From: an uncultured Desulfobacterium sp.
Lineage (GTDB): Bacteria > Desulfobacterota > Desulfobacteria > Desulfobacterales > Desulfobacteraceae
Direction of reading: 5' to 3'
Assembly: GCA_937124525.1 (NCBI GenBank)
Contig: CAKZLA010000259.1
Coordinates: 1-7,302, forward strand
DNA: 7,302 nt
Position 1 is the stretch's first letter. The number at the start of each line of letters is the position of its first letter. Of this stretch, positions 1 through 6,339 are shown one piece after another. Under the pieces are notes generated by a model. The model searched no databases and was not told where the DNA came from. It worked only from the letters and a program-made list of their open reading frames with translations. A program made the translations under genes and the position numbers.

Positions 1-199
1 TCTCAAGACGCAGAACTCTCTCCGACTCAATCGGATTAAACCTGCCCTTTCTTTTTCTTTCGGCAAGGGTATTGGTCGAAAGTCCTGCCAGTTTAGCGAA
101 CCGGCTCTGGCTAACGCCCGCTTTTTTTATTAATTTCATGACTTGGGGGAACGTTGCTCCGTTTTCCATTCGCCGAATATCGTCAAGATAGGTTTCCAT
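1..199 (-). CDS. Xre/MbcA/ParS-type antitoxin, N-terminal part (runs off left edge)
   Basis: The first 66 codons of a leftward gene are visible, from ATG at 199 to the window edge, with no stop. The start has an AGAGGA ribosome site 7 bases upstream. Residues about 27-65 form a helix-turn-helix of the kind found in Xre-like antitoxins: the stretch GVSQSRFAKLAGLSTNTLAE, followed by RKRKGRFNP and then IESERVLRL. The TL-x-x-RK-x-x-GR-x-x-P-x-ES-x-R-x-LRL pattern is characteristic of antitoxins paired with RES-domain toxins. Family members are usually about 120-150 residues, with a C-terminal toxin-binding domain (DUF2384 type) that would lie beyond the window. In that family the antitoxin binds the toxin and represses its own operon, and the toxin gene normally follows directly. 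A perfect -35 box and a palindrome over the promoter fit autoregulation. A stand-alone Xre regulator cannot be excluded. Confidence 0.8.
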   Translation of the reverse strand, partial: METYLDDIRRMENGATFPQVMKLIKKAGVSQSRFAKLAGLSTNTLAERKRKGRFNPIESERVLRLE

Positions 200-234
200 G
201 GGGACATCCTCTGTTTTTGTTTCGATCCATAAAT

Positions 235-260
235 CAGGATATTACAGAATTAAAATCCTG
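235..260. promoter_or_regulatory. Palindromic operator over the antitoxin promoter
   Basis: A 26-base imperfect palindrome has half-sites CAGGATnTTA and TAAnATCCTG around a 6-base centre; 9 of 10 half-site positions pair. It starts inside the -35 box and covers the -10 box, so a bound dimer would block RNA polymerase. The position and symmetry fit autorepression by the antitoxin encoded immediately downstream. Protein binding is inferred. Confidence 0.55.
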
Positions 261-264
261 TCAA
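236..264 (-). promoter_or_regulatory. Sigma-70 promoter of the Xre antitoxin gene
   Basis: Read leftward, a perfect TTGACA (-35, at 264-259) is followed after exactly 17 bases by TATCCT (-10, at 241-236; 4 of 6 consensus positions). Transcription would start near 229, giving a leader of about 30 bases before the ATG at 199. The promoter lies just downstream of a terminator-like hairpin, so the antitoxin is probably its own transcription unit. Confidence 0.65.
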
Positions 265-269
265 TCGCT

Positions 270-313
270 GAAAAATGCCATAAGCGATAGATAGAAGACG
301 CTTTTTGGCATTC
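270..313 (-). terminator. Rho-independent-like terminator after the methylase-permease pair
   Basis: On the minus strand AATGCCA (312-306), then AAGCG, pairs with CGCTT and TGGCATT (280-274), with a one-base asymmetry in the stem and a loop of about 12 bases. A run of five T follows (275-271). It lies about 130-170 bases past the permease stop and just before the antitoxin promoter, so it would separate the two units. Its left arm is the tail of repeat copy A. The loop is longer than usual. Confidence 0.5.
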
Positions 314-377
314 TTCATATGTTTTCAAAAATACTTTACCATTTTTTAAAGGAGGAGCACCGAAAAATGGGCATTCA
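307..377 (-). repeat. Dispersed non-coding repeat, copy A
   Basis: Read on the minus strand it begins TGAATGCCC, then CGGTGCTCCTCCTTTAAAA, then GGTAAAGTATTTTTGA, CATATGAAG and AATGCC. The same blocks occur in the same order at 2751-2818 and, in shorter form, at about 7150-7210. This copy lies between the permease stop and the antitoxin promoter and contributes one arm of the terminator hairpin. No reading frame is shared among the copies. Confidence 0.7.
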
Positions 378-443
378 ACAGATTCTGCTCCGAAAACAAC
401 TCCACAAAATTTTCAGGCGGCCCAAGGAGCAGGATTTAGGGTT
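378..443 (-). other. Permease 3' untranslated stretch with a 7-bp inverted repeat
   Basis: Between the permease stop and repeat copy A, CTGCTCC (385-391) and GGAGCAG (426-432) form a perfect 7-bp inverted repeat with a 34-base spacer. In the minus-strand transcript this could fold into a 3' stem. It has no following T-run, so it is not a classical terminator. Nothing else is recognised here. Confidence 0.3.
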
Positions 444-1835
444 TCAAATCCCCGGCACCTGCAGCTTTTGACTTTCAGTGCGACGGTGCCAAATGATTTT
501 ATAGAGAACCACACCGATCAAAATGGTCAAAATACCAAATAAAACAGCCAATGGCCGGCTGGTGACGGAGTAAAAAATAATCCAGATATTTCCGGCAATG
601 AAAAAAATCGGGGTCAGGGGATAACCGGGACACCGGTAGGTGCCGCCGGAATCAAAGCTGCGGCGAAGCCGCAGCAGTCCGGCCACGGTGAGCATGGCGG
701 AAAGAGACAGGGTAAAGCCCATGTAAATCAACAGCTGGTCAAAGGCCGCCATCAGAATCATGACGATGGCCACAGCCCCCTGGAAAAGAATGGCCCGGGA
801 CGGCGTCTTACGGACATCATGAATCCTGGCCAGTGAATGAAAAAACTGCCGGTCCCGGGCCATGGCAAAATATACCCGGGGTCCGGCCATGATCATGGCG
901 CTCATCACCGACAGCAGCCCAAAGGCAACGGCAACTCCGAACAGAGCCCCTGCCTCTTCACCAAAAAGCGCGGCCGCTGCCACCGCCCCAACCTCCAGAA
1001 CCCCCCGCATCTGCTCCGGCGGCAGAGCATAAAGATAGACCAGGTTCAGCAAAAGATAGAGAATGGTAACGATCGTCGTTCCAAGGATCAGGGCCAGGGG
1101 AAGATTCCGGGCCGGGCGTTGGATTTCACTGCCCAGATAGGCAGCGGCATTCCATCCGCTGTAAGCAAAGGAGACAAAAATCAGGGCCACAGCAAACCCT
1201 TTGGCGCTGGTGGCGGTATTGGCGGGTGCATGGATCAGGTGCGTCATGTCGCCCCGACCTATCCAGAACCCGGCCATGATAAATCCCATGATCAGCAGCA
1301 GTTTGAACAGGGTCAGCAGGTTCTGGACCCTCTTTCCAAGGCGCACACTGTGGCAATGCACCAGGGAGAGCACTGCCACGGCACCGCAGGCCAGCAGGGA
1401 TGAGGGCGACAGGCAGAGAAACTGAACACCGCCCAACTCCAATGTGAACCAGGGAACGGTATCACCCCCGAGCAGATAGGCGGAAAACGCAATGGCCGCT
1501 GCTGCGATGGGGGCAGAAAACCCGACAATTAGGGATATCCAGCCGGAGAGAAAGGCAGGCAGAGGGCCAAATGTCTGGTAAAGATAGACATACTCCCCCC
1601 CGGCCCTGGGAAACCGGGCTCCCAGCTCCCCGTAGCACAGGGCGCCAGCCAAAGCAAAGGCGCCTCCGATCAGCCAGCAGACCAGCAGTGCAGGCCCGCT
1701 GTTCAGCTCTTTCATGATGAACCCCGTGGTGGTGAAAACACCGCTTCCCACCATGTTGGCAATCACCAGCGCCAGGGCCGAAGGAAGACCGATATCTCTC
1801 TTCAGCCCGTTGGACACCGCCGTTTCAAGGCTCAT
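444..1835 (-). CDS. APC-superfamily amino acid permease/exchanger (LAT/SteT-like)
   Basis: A 463-residue inner-membrane protein of usual family length, predicted to have about 12 membrane helices. Helix 1 carries the substrate-backbone motif ANMVGSGVF (26-34). It is followed by the family signature GALCYGELGARFPRAGGEYVY (64-84) and FLSGW (95-99). Helix 6 has FAYSGWNAAAYLGSEI (223-238), typical of LAT-type exchangers, and the helix 8 region has AGPRVYFAMARDRQFF (317-332). These features place it with amino acid/polyamine transporters of the APC superfamily; the substrate cannot be read from sequence. Its ATG overlaps the stop of the upstream methylase gene (ATGA), with a GGGGGA ribosome site inside that gene, so translation is probably coupled. 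It may serve the methylase pathway by moving an amino-acid-like substrate, SAM or SAH, or an amino acid product; this is speculation. Confidence 0.88.
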   Translation of the reverse strand: MSLETAVSNGLKRDIGLPSALALVIANMVGSGVFTTTGFIMKELNSGPALLVCWLIGGAFALAGALCYGELGARFPRAGGEYVYLYQTFGPLPAFLSGWISLIVGFSAPIAAAAIAFSAYLLGGDTVPWFTLELGGVQFLCLSPSSLLACGAVAVLSLVHCHSVRLGKRVQNLLTLFKLLLIMGFIMAGFWIGRGDMTHLIHAPANTATSAKGFAVALIFVSFAYSGWNAAAYLGSEIQRPARNLPLALILGTTIVTILYLLLNLVYLYALPPEQMRGVLEVGAVAAAALFGEEAGALFGVAVAFGLLSVMSAMIMAGPRVYFAMARDRQFFHSLARIHDVRKTPSRAILFQGAVAIVMILMAAFDQLLIYMGFTLSLSAMLTVAGLLRLRRSFDSGGTYRCPGYPLTPIFFIAGNIWIIFYSVTSRPLAVLFGILTILIGVVLYKIIWHRRTESQKLQVPGI

Positions 1836-2686
1836 CTTAGAAAATCCCCCACATAGATTAAATGTTCAAAGGGAAGCTTTCCACTGCCCACGCGATCCCC
1901 GATGGTATCCAGTGTGGCAGTGACAATGTTTTCATTCTCCCGGGAGCCTGCATGGAAGACAATGGCAATGGGGGTGTCACCCGGATAGTGGGTTTTGAGT
2001 TCAGTCACCACGTCGGAAAGCCTGGATCCCATGGTGAAAAACACCATGGTGGATCGGCTTTCGGCAAGTTTTTTCAGAGAATCCGTGCCCTTGTATTTAC
2101 CCCCTGCACCCATGGCAGCCGTCAGGATAACCGACCGGCTGGTGCGGCCGCTGGTGATGCTTCGGCCCAATGCGGCATTGGCGGCATTAAAACTTGAAAT
2201 ACCCGGGATCATGGTTGGAGTCAGGTCTTTGAACTCCGTCATAAATCCCGTATGTGGACAGAAAATGGTGGGATCTCCGGAGCAGAGCACCGCCACATTC
2301 TTTCCCTTGGTCACGGCATCCCGGATGATGGTACGGGCCTTGTTTTCCAGCAGCTCCTGCTTCTCTTTGGGGCCGTGCCTAAGATGGGGGGTAAACAGTC
2401 CGTGACCTGCCTCGTACACAGGCTTGTCACCAATAAGATCGGCGTACATTTTCCTTGCCGTTTCCGGGCGCATGGCAAAGTAGATGTCCGCTTCGGTCAG
2501 AATGCGATGGGCCCGCAAGGTCATGTTGTCAAGTTCTCCGGTGCCGGTACTGACCAGGTAGAGATGACCGGCCGGGTCAGCAGTTCCTTCAACGGTTTTG
2601 GCTGTTACCGTTGCTGTACTCAAAAGAACAAAAATAAAAACAAATGCCGTTGTCAGAGACAGATGTCCACGAAAAAATGTCGTCAT
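1832..2686 (-). CDS. Exported SAM-dependent tetrapyrrole methylase-family protein (CobM/CbiF-like)
   Basis: A 284-residue protein. Residues 41-283 have the tetrapyrrole methylase fold motifs in order: LYLVSTGTGELDNMTLRAHR (42-61; the SAM-site G-x-G loop), the helix ending EADIYF, LCSGDPTIF (134-142), PGISSFNAANAALG (161-174), and a C-terminal DTPIAIVFHAGSREN (237-251) ending in YVGDFL. The last motifs are most like precorrin-4 C11-methyltransferases, but the exact tetrapyrrole carbon is unknown, and related peptide N-methylases share the fold. The N-terminus is atypical: MTTFFRGH, a hydrophobic core (about 10-25) and VTA before K30, which looks like a Sec signal peptide, with no lipobox cysteine. 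The ATG has AGGAGA 5 bases upstream and there is no later in-frame ATG or GTG before the domain, so the leader appears genuine. The gene lies 195 bases after a TonB receptor and overlaps the permease by ATGA. Confidence 0.82.
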   Translation of the reverse strand: MTTFFRGHLSLTTAFVFIFVLLSTATVTAKTVEGTADPAGHLYLVSTGTGELDNMTLRAHRILTEADIYFAMRPETARKMYADLIGDKPVYEAGHGLFTPHLRHGPKEKQELLENKARTIIRDAVTKGKNVAVLCSGDPTIFCPHTGFMTEFKDLTPTMIPGISSFNAANAALGRSITSGRTSRSVILTAAMGAGGKYKGTDSLKKLAESRSTMVFFTMGSRLSDVVTELKTHYPGDTPIAIVFHAGSRENENIVTATLDTIGDRVGSGKLPFEHLIYVGDFLR

Positions 2687-2741
2687 AAAATTCTCCTATC
2701 ATGTATGGCAAATTGGGCATCCCGCATTCCTGTTTTGCACT

Positions 2742-2754
2742 TTCACGATGTGAA
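2742..2754. promoter_or_regulatory. 13-base palindrome upstream of the methylase gene
   Basis: TTCACGATGTGAA has perfect 5-bp arms around GAT, 56-68 bases upstream of the methylase ATG. It could be an operator for the methylase-permease pair. It overlaps the first bases of repeat copy B and also lies within a wider GGGCAT/ATGCCC inverted repeat (2716-2721 and 2754-2759). No regulator is assigned: Rex sites have the arms in the opposite order. Confidence 0.3.
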
Positions 2755-2818
2755 TGCCCGTTTTGGGGTGGTCGTCCTTAAAAAAGTATAAAGTATTTCA
2801 GGGCATATGAAGGATGCC
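2751..2818 (+). repeat. Dispersed non-coding repeat, copy B
   Basis: It begins TGAATGCCCGTTTT, then GGTGGTCGTCCTTAAAAAA, then GTATAAAGTATTTC, and ends CATATGAAGGATGCC. The order of blocks matches copies A and C. It lies between the TonB receptor stop and the methylase start, and points against the direction of the flanking genes. Copy A points with them, so the repeat is not simply a shared promoter of one gene set. Confidence 0.7.
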
Positions 2819-2839
2819 GAAAATTGAAATCATCCAACG

Positions 2840-2874
2840 GATCCGGCTGCCAGGGAACACCTGCCTGCCGGATC
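2840..2874 (-). terminator. GC-rich hairpin after the TonB receptor gene
   Basis: GATCCGGC (2840-2847) and GCCGGATC (2867-2874) form a perfect 8-bp stem. Inside it CAGG (2851-2854) and CCTG (2860-2863) pair around a 5-base loop. It begins 8 bases past the receptor stop. On the minus strand it is followed by a T-rich but interrupted tract, so it may end, slow or protect the receptor mRNA rather than act as a clean terminator. Read-through into the methylase gene remains possible. Confidence 0.45.
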
Positions 2875-2881
2875 TGCCGGC

Positions 2882-5215
2882 TTAAAACCGGTAGGTCGCA
2901 GCAAGGCGGATATCCCGGCCCGGCTCCGGGGTGACGCCGTTTGTCCACTCAATGGACCCATGATCGGCGTAATCCTTGTCAAACAGGTTATCCACTGCCA
3001 GGGAAAGAGTGAGCCCCGGCAAGCTTTCCGGTCTCCAGGAGGTCTGAATTCCGTGCAGGACATAACCCGGGCGCTGGCTGTCACCCTCCGGCACATCTGT
3101 AAGATCATCCACATAAGTCAGGGTGTAACCCAGGGTCAGGCCCGGGTCCGGGGACCACCGGGTGTCCCAGACCAACTGATCTCCCGATGCAGCGGTCTTA
3201 CGGCGGATGATGCCCACGGGATCTCCGTTGCTGTCCTCGGTCTTGAAACTGGAGAATGTCAGCCGTGTTCCAATCTGTTTGAATTCCCAGGCGAGATTCA
3301 CCTCATACCCCTTTGAGTGCAGGGTCTCCGGATTGTTGTAAATTGCTGTGATGGGGGCGCCCATCCTGCCGCCCGTCTCCACCTCAATGGTGTTTGTCAG
3401 ATGGGTGTTGAAGAGGGTCACCCCGGCTCTTATTTGGTCCCCCGGCACAAACAGGTCTGATGTGCCGTAGCGAACCCCTCCCTCCCGCCGGGTCGATTTC
3501 TCGGGTTCTACGGCGTTGCCGTTGTTGATCACCACATCATCGGCAATTAGGGAGAGCCAGCCAATGGGAATAATGCCGCTGCCGCGTACTGCTTCACTGT
3601 ATTCGGCAAACACCCACAATCCTTTTAAAATCTCAAAATCACCGCCGAAATTGGGGGAAATTTCGTTGCCGGAAACGGTTTCGGAACCATAGTCTGCACT
3701 GTAATCGTCAAACCGTGCTCCGGCAGTCAAAATGAGCCTTCCGATGTTCATACTCTCCTGAAGTGCCACACCAAAGTTGTCCGAGTCATTGATCGTTTCC
3801 TGGCCGGAGGCTTTATAAGAACCCTCTTCCCGAAATAAATCCATGGCTGCCGTGAGGCGGTGCCGGGTCGGGCCCAATTCGAAAATGGCGGTGTTTTTCA
3901 GGGTGCCCCCGAATTCCGTGCTGGTGACGATATTGTCCGCATCCACGTTCTCCAGCATGTTTTCATTGTGGTAGAGGTTGAGTTCGTAGTTGATAAGGGG
4001 ATTGCCATTGGATTCGTAGCGATGTTGCAGGGTGTAGGAATCCCGTTCCATTTTCTGATACACAGCGTTTTCGGTATCTGTGGTGAGCCCCATGTCGCTG
4101 CCAAGACCGCCCCAGTTGGCATTTCCGGACATGGTGTTACGCTGGGCGCCGAGCCTGAGACTCTGCCCGCCCGGATCCAGCAGACTGAGCTTTAGCAGGT
4201 AGTCACGGTCATGACCGGCGGTGTTGAGAACGTCTGACCCGTCGCCGGATTCATAATCCTCCCGGTTCGCTCCGGAAACATGGGCCAGAATTCCCAGATT
4301 TTTCGTGAACAGAGCATAAACGTCCGTGCTTGCCTGGACCGTGTCATCCACACTGGCATAGCCCATCTTCAGCCGGGCCCCCATGGTTTGCTCCCTTTGC
4401 AGAAGGTCCTGGGCGTCCACCGTTTCAAATCGGATGCTGCCCCCCAGGGCCCCGGGGCCGCTGTCCGCTCCCGCTCCGGTTTGAACCTCCACCTGTTTGA
4501 GCATGTCAGGATCAAGTCCCCCAATGCTGCCACGGTGCTGGAACAGGGCACGCCCCTGGCGTGCACCGTCAATGGTGACGTTAAGATTGGTGCTTTCGAT
4601 GCCCCGCAAATAGATGCGCTGTGCATTGCGGCTGCCGCCCCCCACGGTCACCGACGGAGTGGCTGAAAACAGGTCGGAAACATCCGAGGCCAGGGTCCGT
4701 TGAGCCTGGTCCAAAGATATCCGCTCACTGAAAACCATGCTGTCGAGGACCACCATGGATGGCAGTTTCACGGCACCTAAAACGCTGTTTTCCGCCTCTG
4801 TTTCAGCACTGCTTTGAACTGCTGGTGCCGGTTTTGAGGGAGACGCACGCCGGAGAAGCCAGCCGCCGGGCTGGGCTATGGCGACGATTCCGGTACCGGA
4901 CAAAAGTGCTTCAAGCCCTTTTTTAACAGTATAAGAACCTGTCAGCCCCATGGTTTCACCGCCTTCCACCAGCGTTGCGTCGTAGGAAAGGTTGACACCG
5001 GATCGACGGGCAAACTGCATCAGGGCAGGGCCGAGACGTCCCGGGGCAATGGAATAGGATTGGGCAGCGTTTTCTTTAACTGCCGACTGAGCGGAAAGGG
5101 TTGCAGGCGTACTCACCAACAGCGTCAGCAGCAGCGCGATGACATAACTCTTTAAAATTCTAAAATTTTCCGGGCGGCAACCCTTTGCCGGACAATGAAA
5201 AATAGATTCAAACAC
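2882..5215 (-). CDS. TonB-dependent outer-membrane receptor with STN signalling domain (haem-receptor-like)
   Basis: A 777-residue protein. It starts at GTG 5215, with AGGAGG 6 bases upstream and no alternative ATG before the mature domains. A signal peptide ends near LSAQSA (about 42). Residues about 52-118 form the STN domain used by FecA-type receptors to signal to FecR (YSIAPGRLGPALMQFARRSG, then GLTGSYTVKKGLEALLSGTG). A TonB-box-like stretch lies near 154-162. The plug (about 168-272) contains RIYLRGIESTNLNVTIDGAR and GPGALGGSIRFET, which resembles haem/haemoprotein receptors. The rest is the 22-strand barrel, ending in the aromatic ATYRF needed for outer-membrane insertion. In the loop where haem receptors carry FRAP and NPNL there is instead AVRGSGIIP and NAVEPEKS, so the ligand (haem, other tetrapyrrole or siderophore) is uncertain. 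The gene follows FecI- and FecR-type genes that probably control it. Confidence 0.93.
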   Translation of the reverse strand: MFESIFHCPAKGCRPENFRILKSYVIALLLTLLVSTPATLSAQSAVKENAAQSYSIAPGRLGPALMQFARRSGVNLSYDATLVEGGETMGLTGSYTVKKGLEALLSGTGIVAIAQPGGWLLRRASPSKPAPAVQSSAETEAENSVLGAVKLPSMVVLDSMVFSERISLDQAQRTLASDVSDLFSATPSVTVGGGSRNAQRIYLRGIESTNLNVTIDGARQGRALFQHRGSIGGLDPDMLKQVEVQTGAGADSGPGALGGSIRFETVDAQDLLQREQTMGARLKMGYASVDDTVQASTDVYALFTKNLGILAHVSGANREDYESGDGSDVLNTAGHDRDYLLKLSLLDPGGQSLRLGAQRNTMSGNANWGGLGSDMGLTTDTENAVYQKMERDSYTLQHRYESNGNPLINYELNLYHNENMLENVDADNIVTSTEFGGTLKNTAIFELGPTRHRLTAAMDLFREEGSYKASGQETINDSDNFGVALQESMNIGRLILTAGARFDDYSADYGSETVSGNEISPNFGGDFEILKGLWVFAEYSEAVRGSGIIPIGWLSLIADDVVINNGNAVEPEKSTRREGGVRYGTSDLFVPGDQIRAGVTLFNTHLTNTIEVETGGRMGAPITAIYNNPETLHSKGYEVNLAWEFKQIGTRLTFSSFKTEDSNGDPVGIIRRKTAASGDQLVWDTRWSPDPGLTLGYTLTYVDDLTDVPEGDSQRPGYVLHGIQTSWRPESLPGLTLSLAVDNLFDKDYADHGSIEWTNGVTPEPGRDIRLAATYRF

Positions 5216-5228
5216 CGTAGTCCTCCTT

Positions 5229-5256
5229 CTGGATTTTCAGTTATGGTTCTATCCAG
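5229..5256 (-). promoter_or_regulatory. Inverted repeat in the receptor leader
   Basis: CTGGAT (5229-5234) and ATCCAG (5251-5256) form perfect 6-bp arms 16 bases apart, ending next to the AGGAGG ribosome site of the receptor gene. It could be an operator around the candidate -10 box, or an mRNA stem near the ribosome site if transcription starts upstream. Confidence 0.3.
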
Positions 5257-5268
5257 AGAGCCGGACAA
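5240..5268 (-). promoter_or_regulatory. Candidate promoter of the TonB receptor gene
   Basis: Leftward TTGTCC (5268-5263) and CATAAC (5245-5240) are separated by exactly 17 bases; each matches 4 of 6 sigma-70 consensus positions. In Fec-type systems the receptor promoter is read by the ECF sigma encoded alongside. The E. coli FecI -35 element GGAAAT is not seen in this orientation, so the promoter class is unsettled. Confidence 0.3.
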
Positions 5269-5270
5269 AA

Positions 5271-5284
5271 GAGGAAATCCCCTC
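5271..5284 (-). terminator. Weak hairpin between fecR-like and receptor genes
   Basis: GAGG (5271-5274) and CCTC (5281-5284) form a short stem, extendable on the minus strand by A/T pairs, followed by TTTT. It could attenuate read-through from the regulator genes, leaving the receptor to its own promoter. In the opposite direction the same stem is followed by eight T after one A, but no gene enters from that side. Confidence 0.3.
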
Positions 5285-5298
5285 ATTTTTTTTAAAAA

Positions 5299-6339
5299 TT
5301 ATTTTTCAAATTCTGAGTGGAGGGCGGAATGCGGCAAAGGACCAACATGGACACGGCTTCCGACCAGACCTGTGAGCGTCACGGGGAGGCTTTGCGATAG
5401 AATCACCAGGGCCTTGTCAGTGTCTTTGATGTGATAAATGCCCGAGACTTTCAAATTAGCCACCCGTGGATCACAAATAATTTTTCCGGGACGGTACCTG
5501 GCAAGCTCAGCCAGAAAATCGGCCAGAGGCATATTTTTTGCCACAAGTATCCCGTCAATCCAGTCCACGGCGTTCAGGGAGAAATCGGCAATTTGCCGGA
5601 CATCCCGAGAATCCAGCATCCAGGTTTCACCCGCCTCGGCCACACTCCCCCTGCCGGACGCCGCGGCCATTCTCACTGCACCTTCCAGAACGGTAATACG
5701 GGCGCTTTCAGGCATCAGGCGAACATTGAACCGGGTACCCAATGCCTCCAGTGAACCAAAAGAGGTTTCCACCCAAAAAGGTCGACGAGAGGTCGATTCA
5801 ACATCTTTACCGGCACTGATGAACACCTCTCCGTGCAAAAGGTGGACATGACGCCGGAGGGTGTTGAACTCGACGCGAAGAGCGGTGTCGGTGTTAAGCT
5901 CAATAACAGTGCCCTCTGAGAGCTGAAGGGTACGGCGCTCCCCGGTTTGCGTGTCGGCCACCACCCTATCCGTCTCCGGGGAAGGCGATAAATAATATTG
6001 ATAATTCCATCCGGCAACCAGGGCGATGCCCCCCAGAAATGCCAGTTTGATGGCACTACGCCTGGAAATTCCCCGGGATCGACGCTTTTCCGAAACTTTT
6101 TCAAGGATACTCATGACGTGGTCCCCCGGCAGGGCATCAAACCCCTTCTGGGCACATTGCATTTGCCGCCAGGCCTCTGCGTGTCGGGCATCGGATTGCA
6201 GCCAGATCTCAAAGGCACGGCTGGTATTTTCATCGGGGACGTTGAAGCGCATTCTAAGGGTCCAGTCGATGGCAGCCTCAACCATTTCATCGGGAAGGGG
6301 GAAAACCTCCTGGCAAGATGTTTGCCTCTGGTTGCTCAT
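5299..6339 (-). CDS. FecR-type sigma factor regulator (anti-sigma)
   Basis: A 346-residue single-pass inner-membrane protein. The ATG at 6339 is preferred over one at 6378: it forms an ATGA overlap with the sigma gene stop and has GGAGG 8 bases upstream. Order: cytoplasmic DUF4880-type sigma-binding domain (about 14-63, with AAIDW and FEIWLQSDARHAEAW); SRRSAIK (92-98) leading into a membrane helix (about 98-117), a twin-arginine-like motif as reported for E. coli FecR; periplasmic FecR domain (about 125-222); and a C-terminal STN-interacting domain (about 255-335, with AVDWIDGILVAKNMPLADFL). LGTRFNVR (200-207) holds the Gly-Thr pair (201-202) where related proteins such as FoxR self-cleave. 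It should transmit receptor occupancy from the STN domain to the sigma factor. Confidence 0.92.
   Translation of the reverse strand: MSNQRQTSCQEVFPLPDEMVEAAIDWTLRMRFNVPDENTSRAFEIWLQSDARHAEAWRQMQCAQKGFDALPGDHVMSILEKVSEKRRSRGISRRSAIKLAFLGGIALVAGWNYQYYLSPSPETDRVVADTQTGERRTLQLSEGTVIELNTDTALRVEFNTLRRHVHLLHGEVFISAGKDVESTSRRPFWVETSFGSLEALGTRFNVRLMPESARITVLEGAVRMAAASGRGSVAEAGETWMLDSRDVRQIADFSLNAVDWIDGILVAKNMPLADFLAELARYRPGKIICDPRVANLKVSGIYHIKDTDKALVILSQSLPVTLTGLVGSRVHVGPLPHSALHSEFEK

Noticed and set aside
367..471. Plus-strand 34-codon reading frame with a GGAGG site 11 bases before its ATG
   Set aside because: The purine-rich site is part of repeat copy A, other copies lack the ATG, the frame runs into the permease 3' end, and the product has no recognisable feature.
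837..1403. Plus-strand 188-codon frame
   Set aside because: Fully antisense to the well-supported permease; translation is Gly/His/Gln/Lys-rich with no domain, so it is a shadow of the permease.
1832..2686. Reading the methylase as a borosin-type peptide N-methyltransferase
   Set aside because: It shares the fold but has cobalamin-type SGDP and C-terminal motifs, a signal peptide, and no attached or neighbouring precursor peptide is visible.
2252..2791. Plus-strand 179-codon frame
   Set aside because: Antisense to the methylase and crosses its start and the repeat-bearing spacer; no coherent domain.
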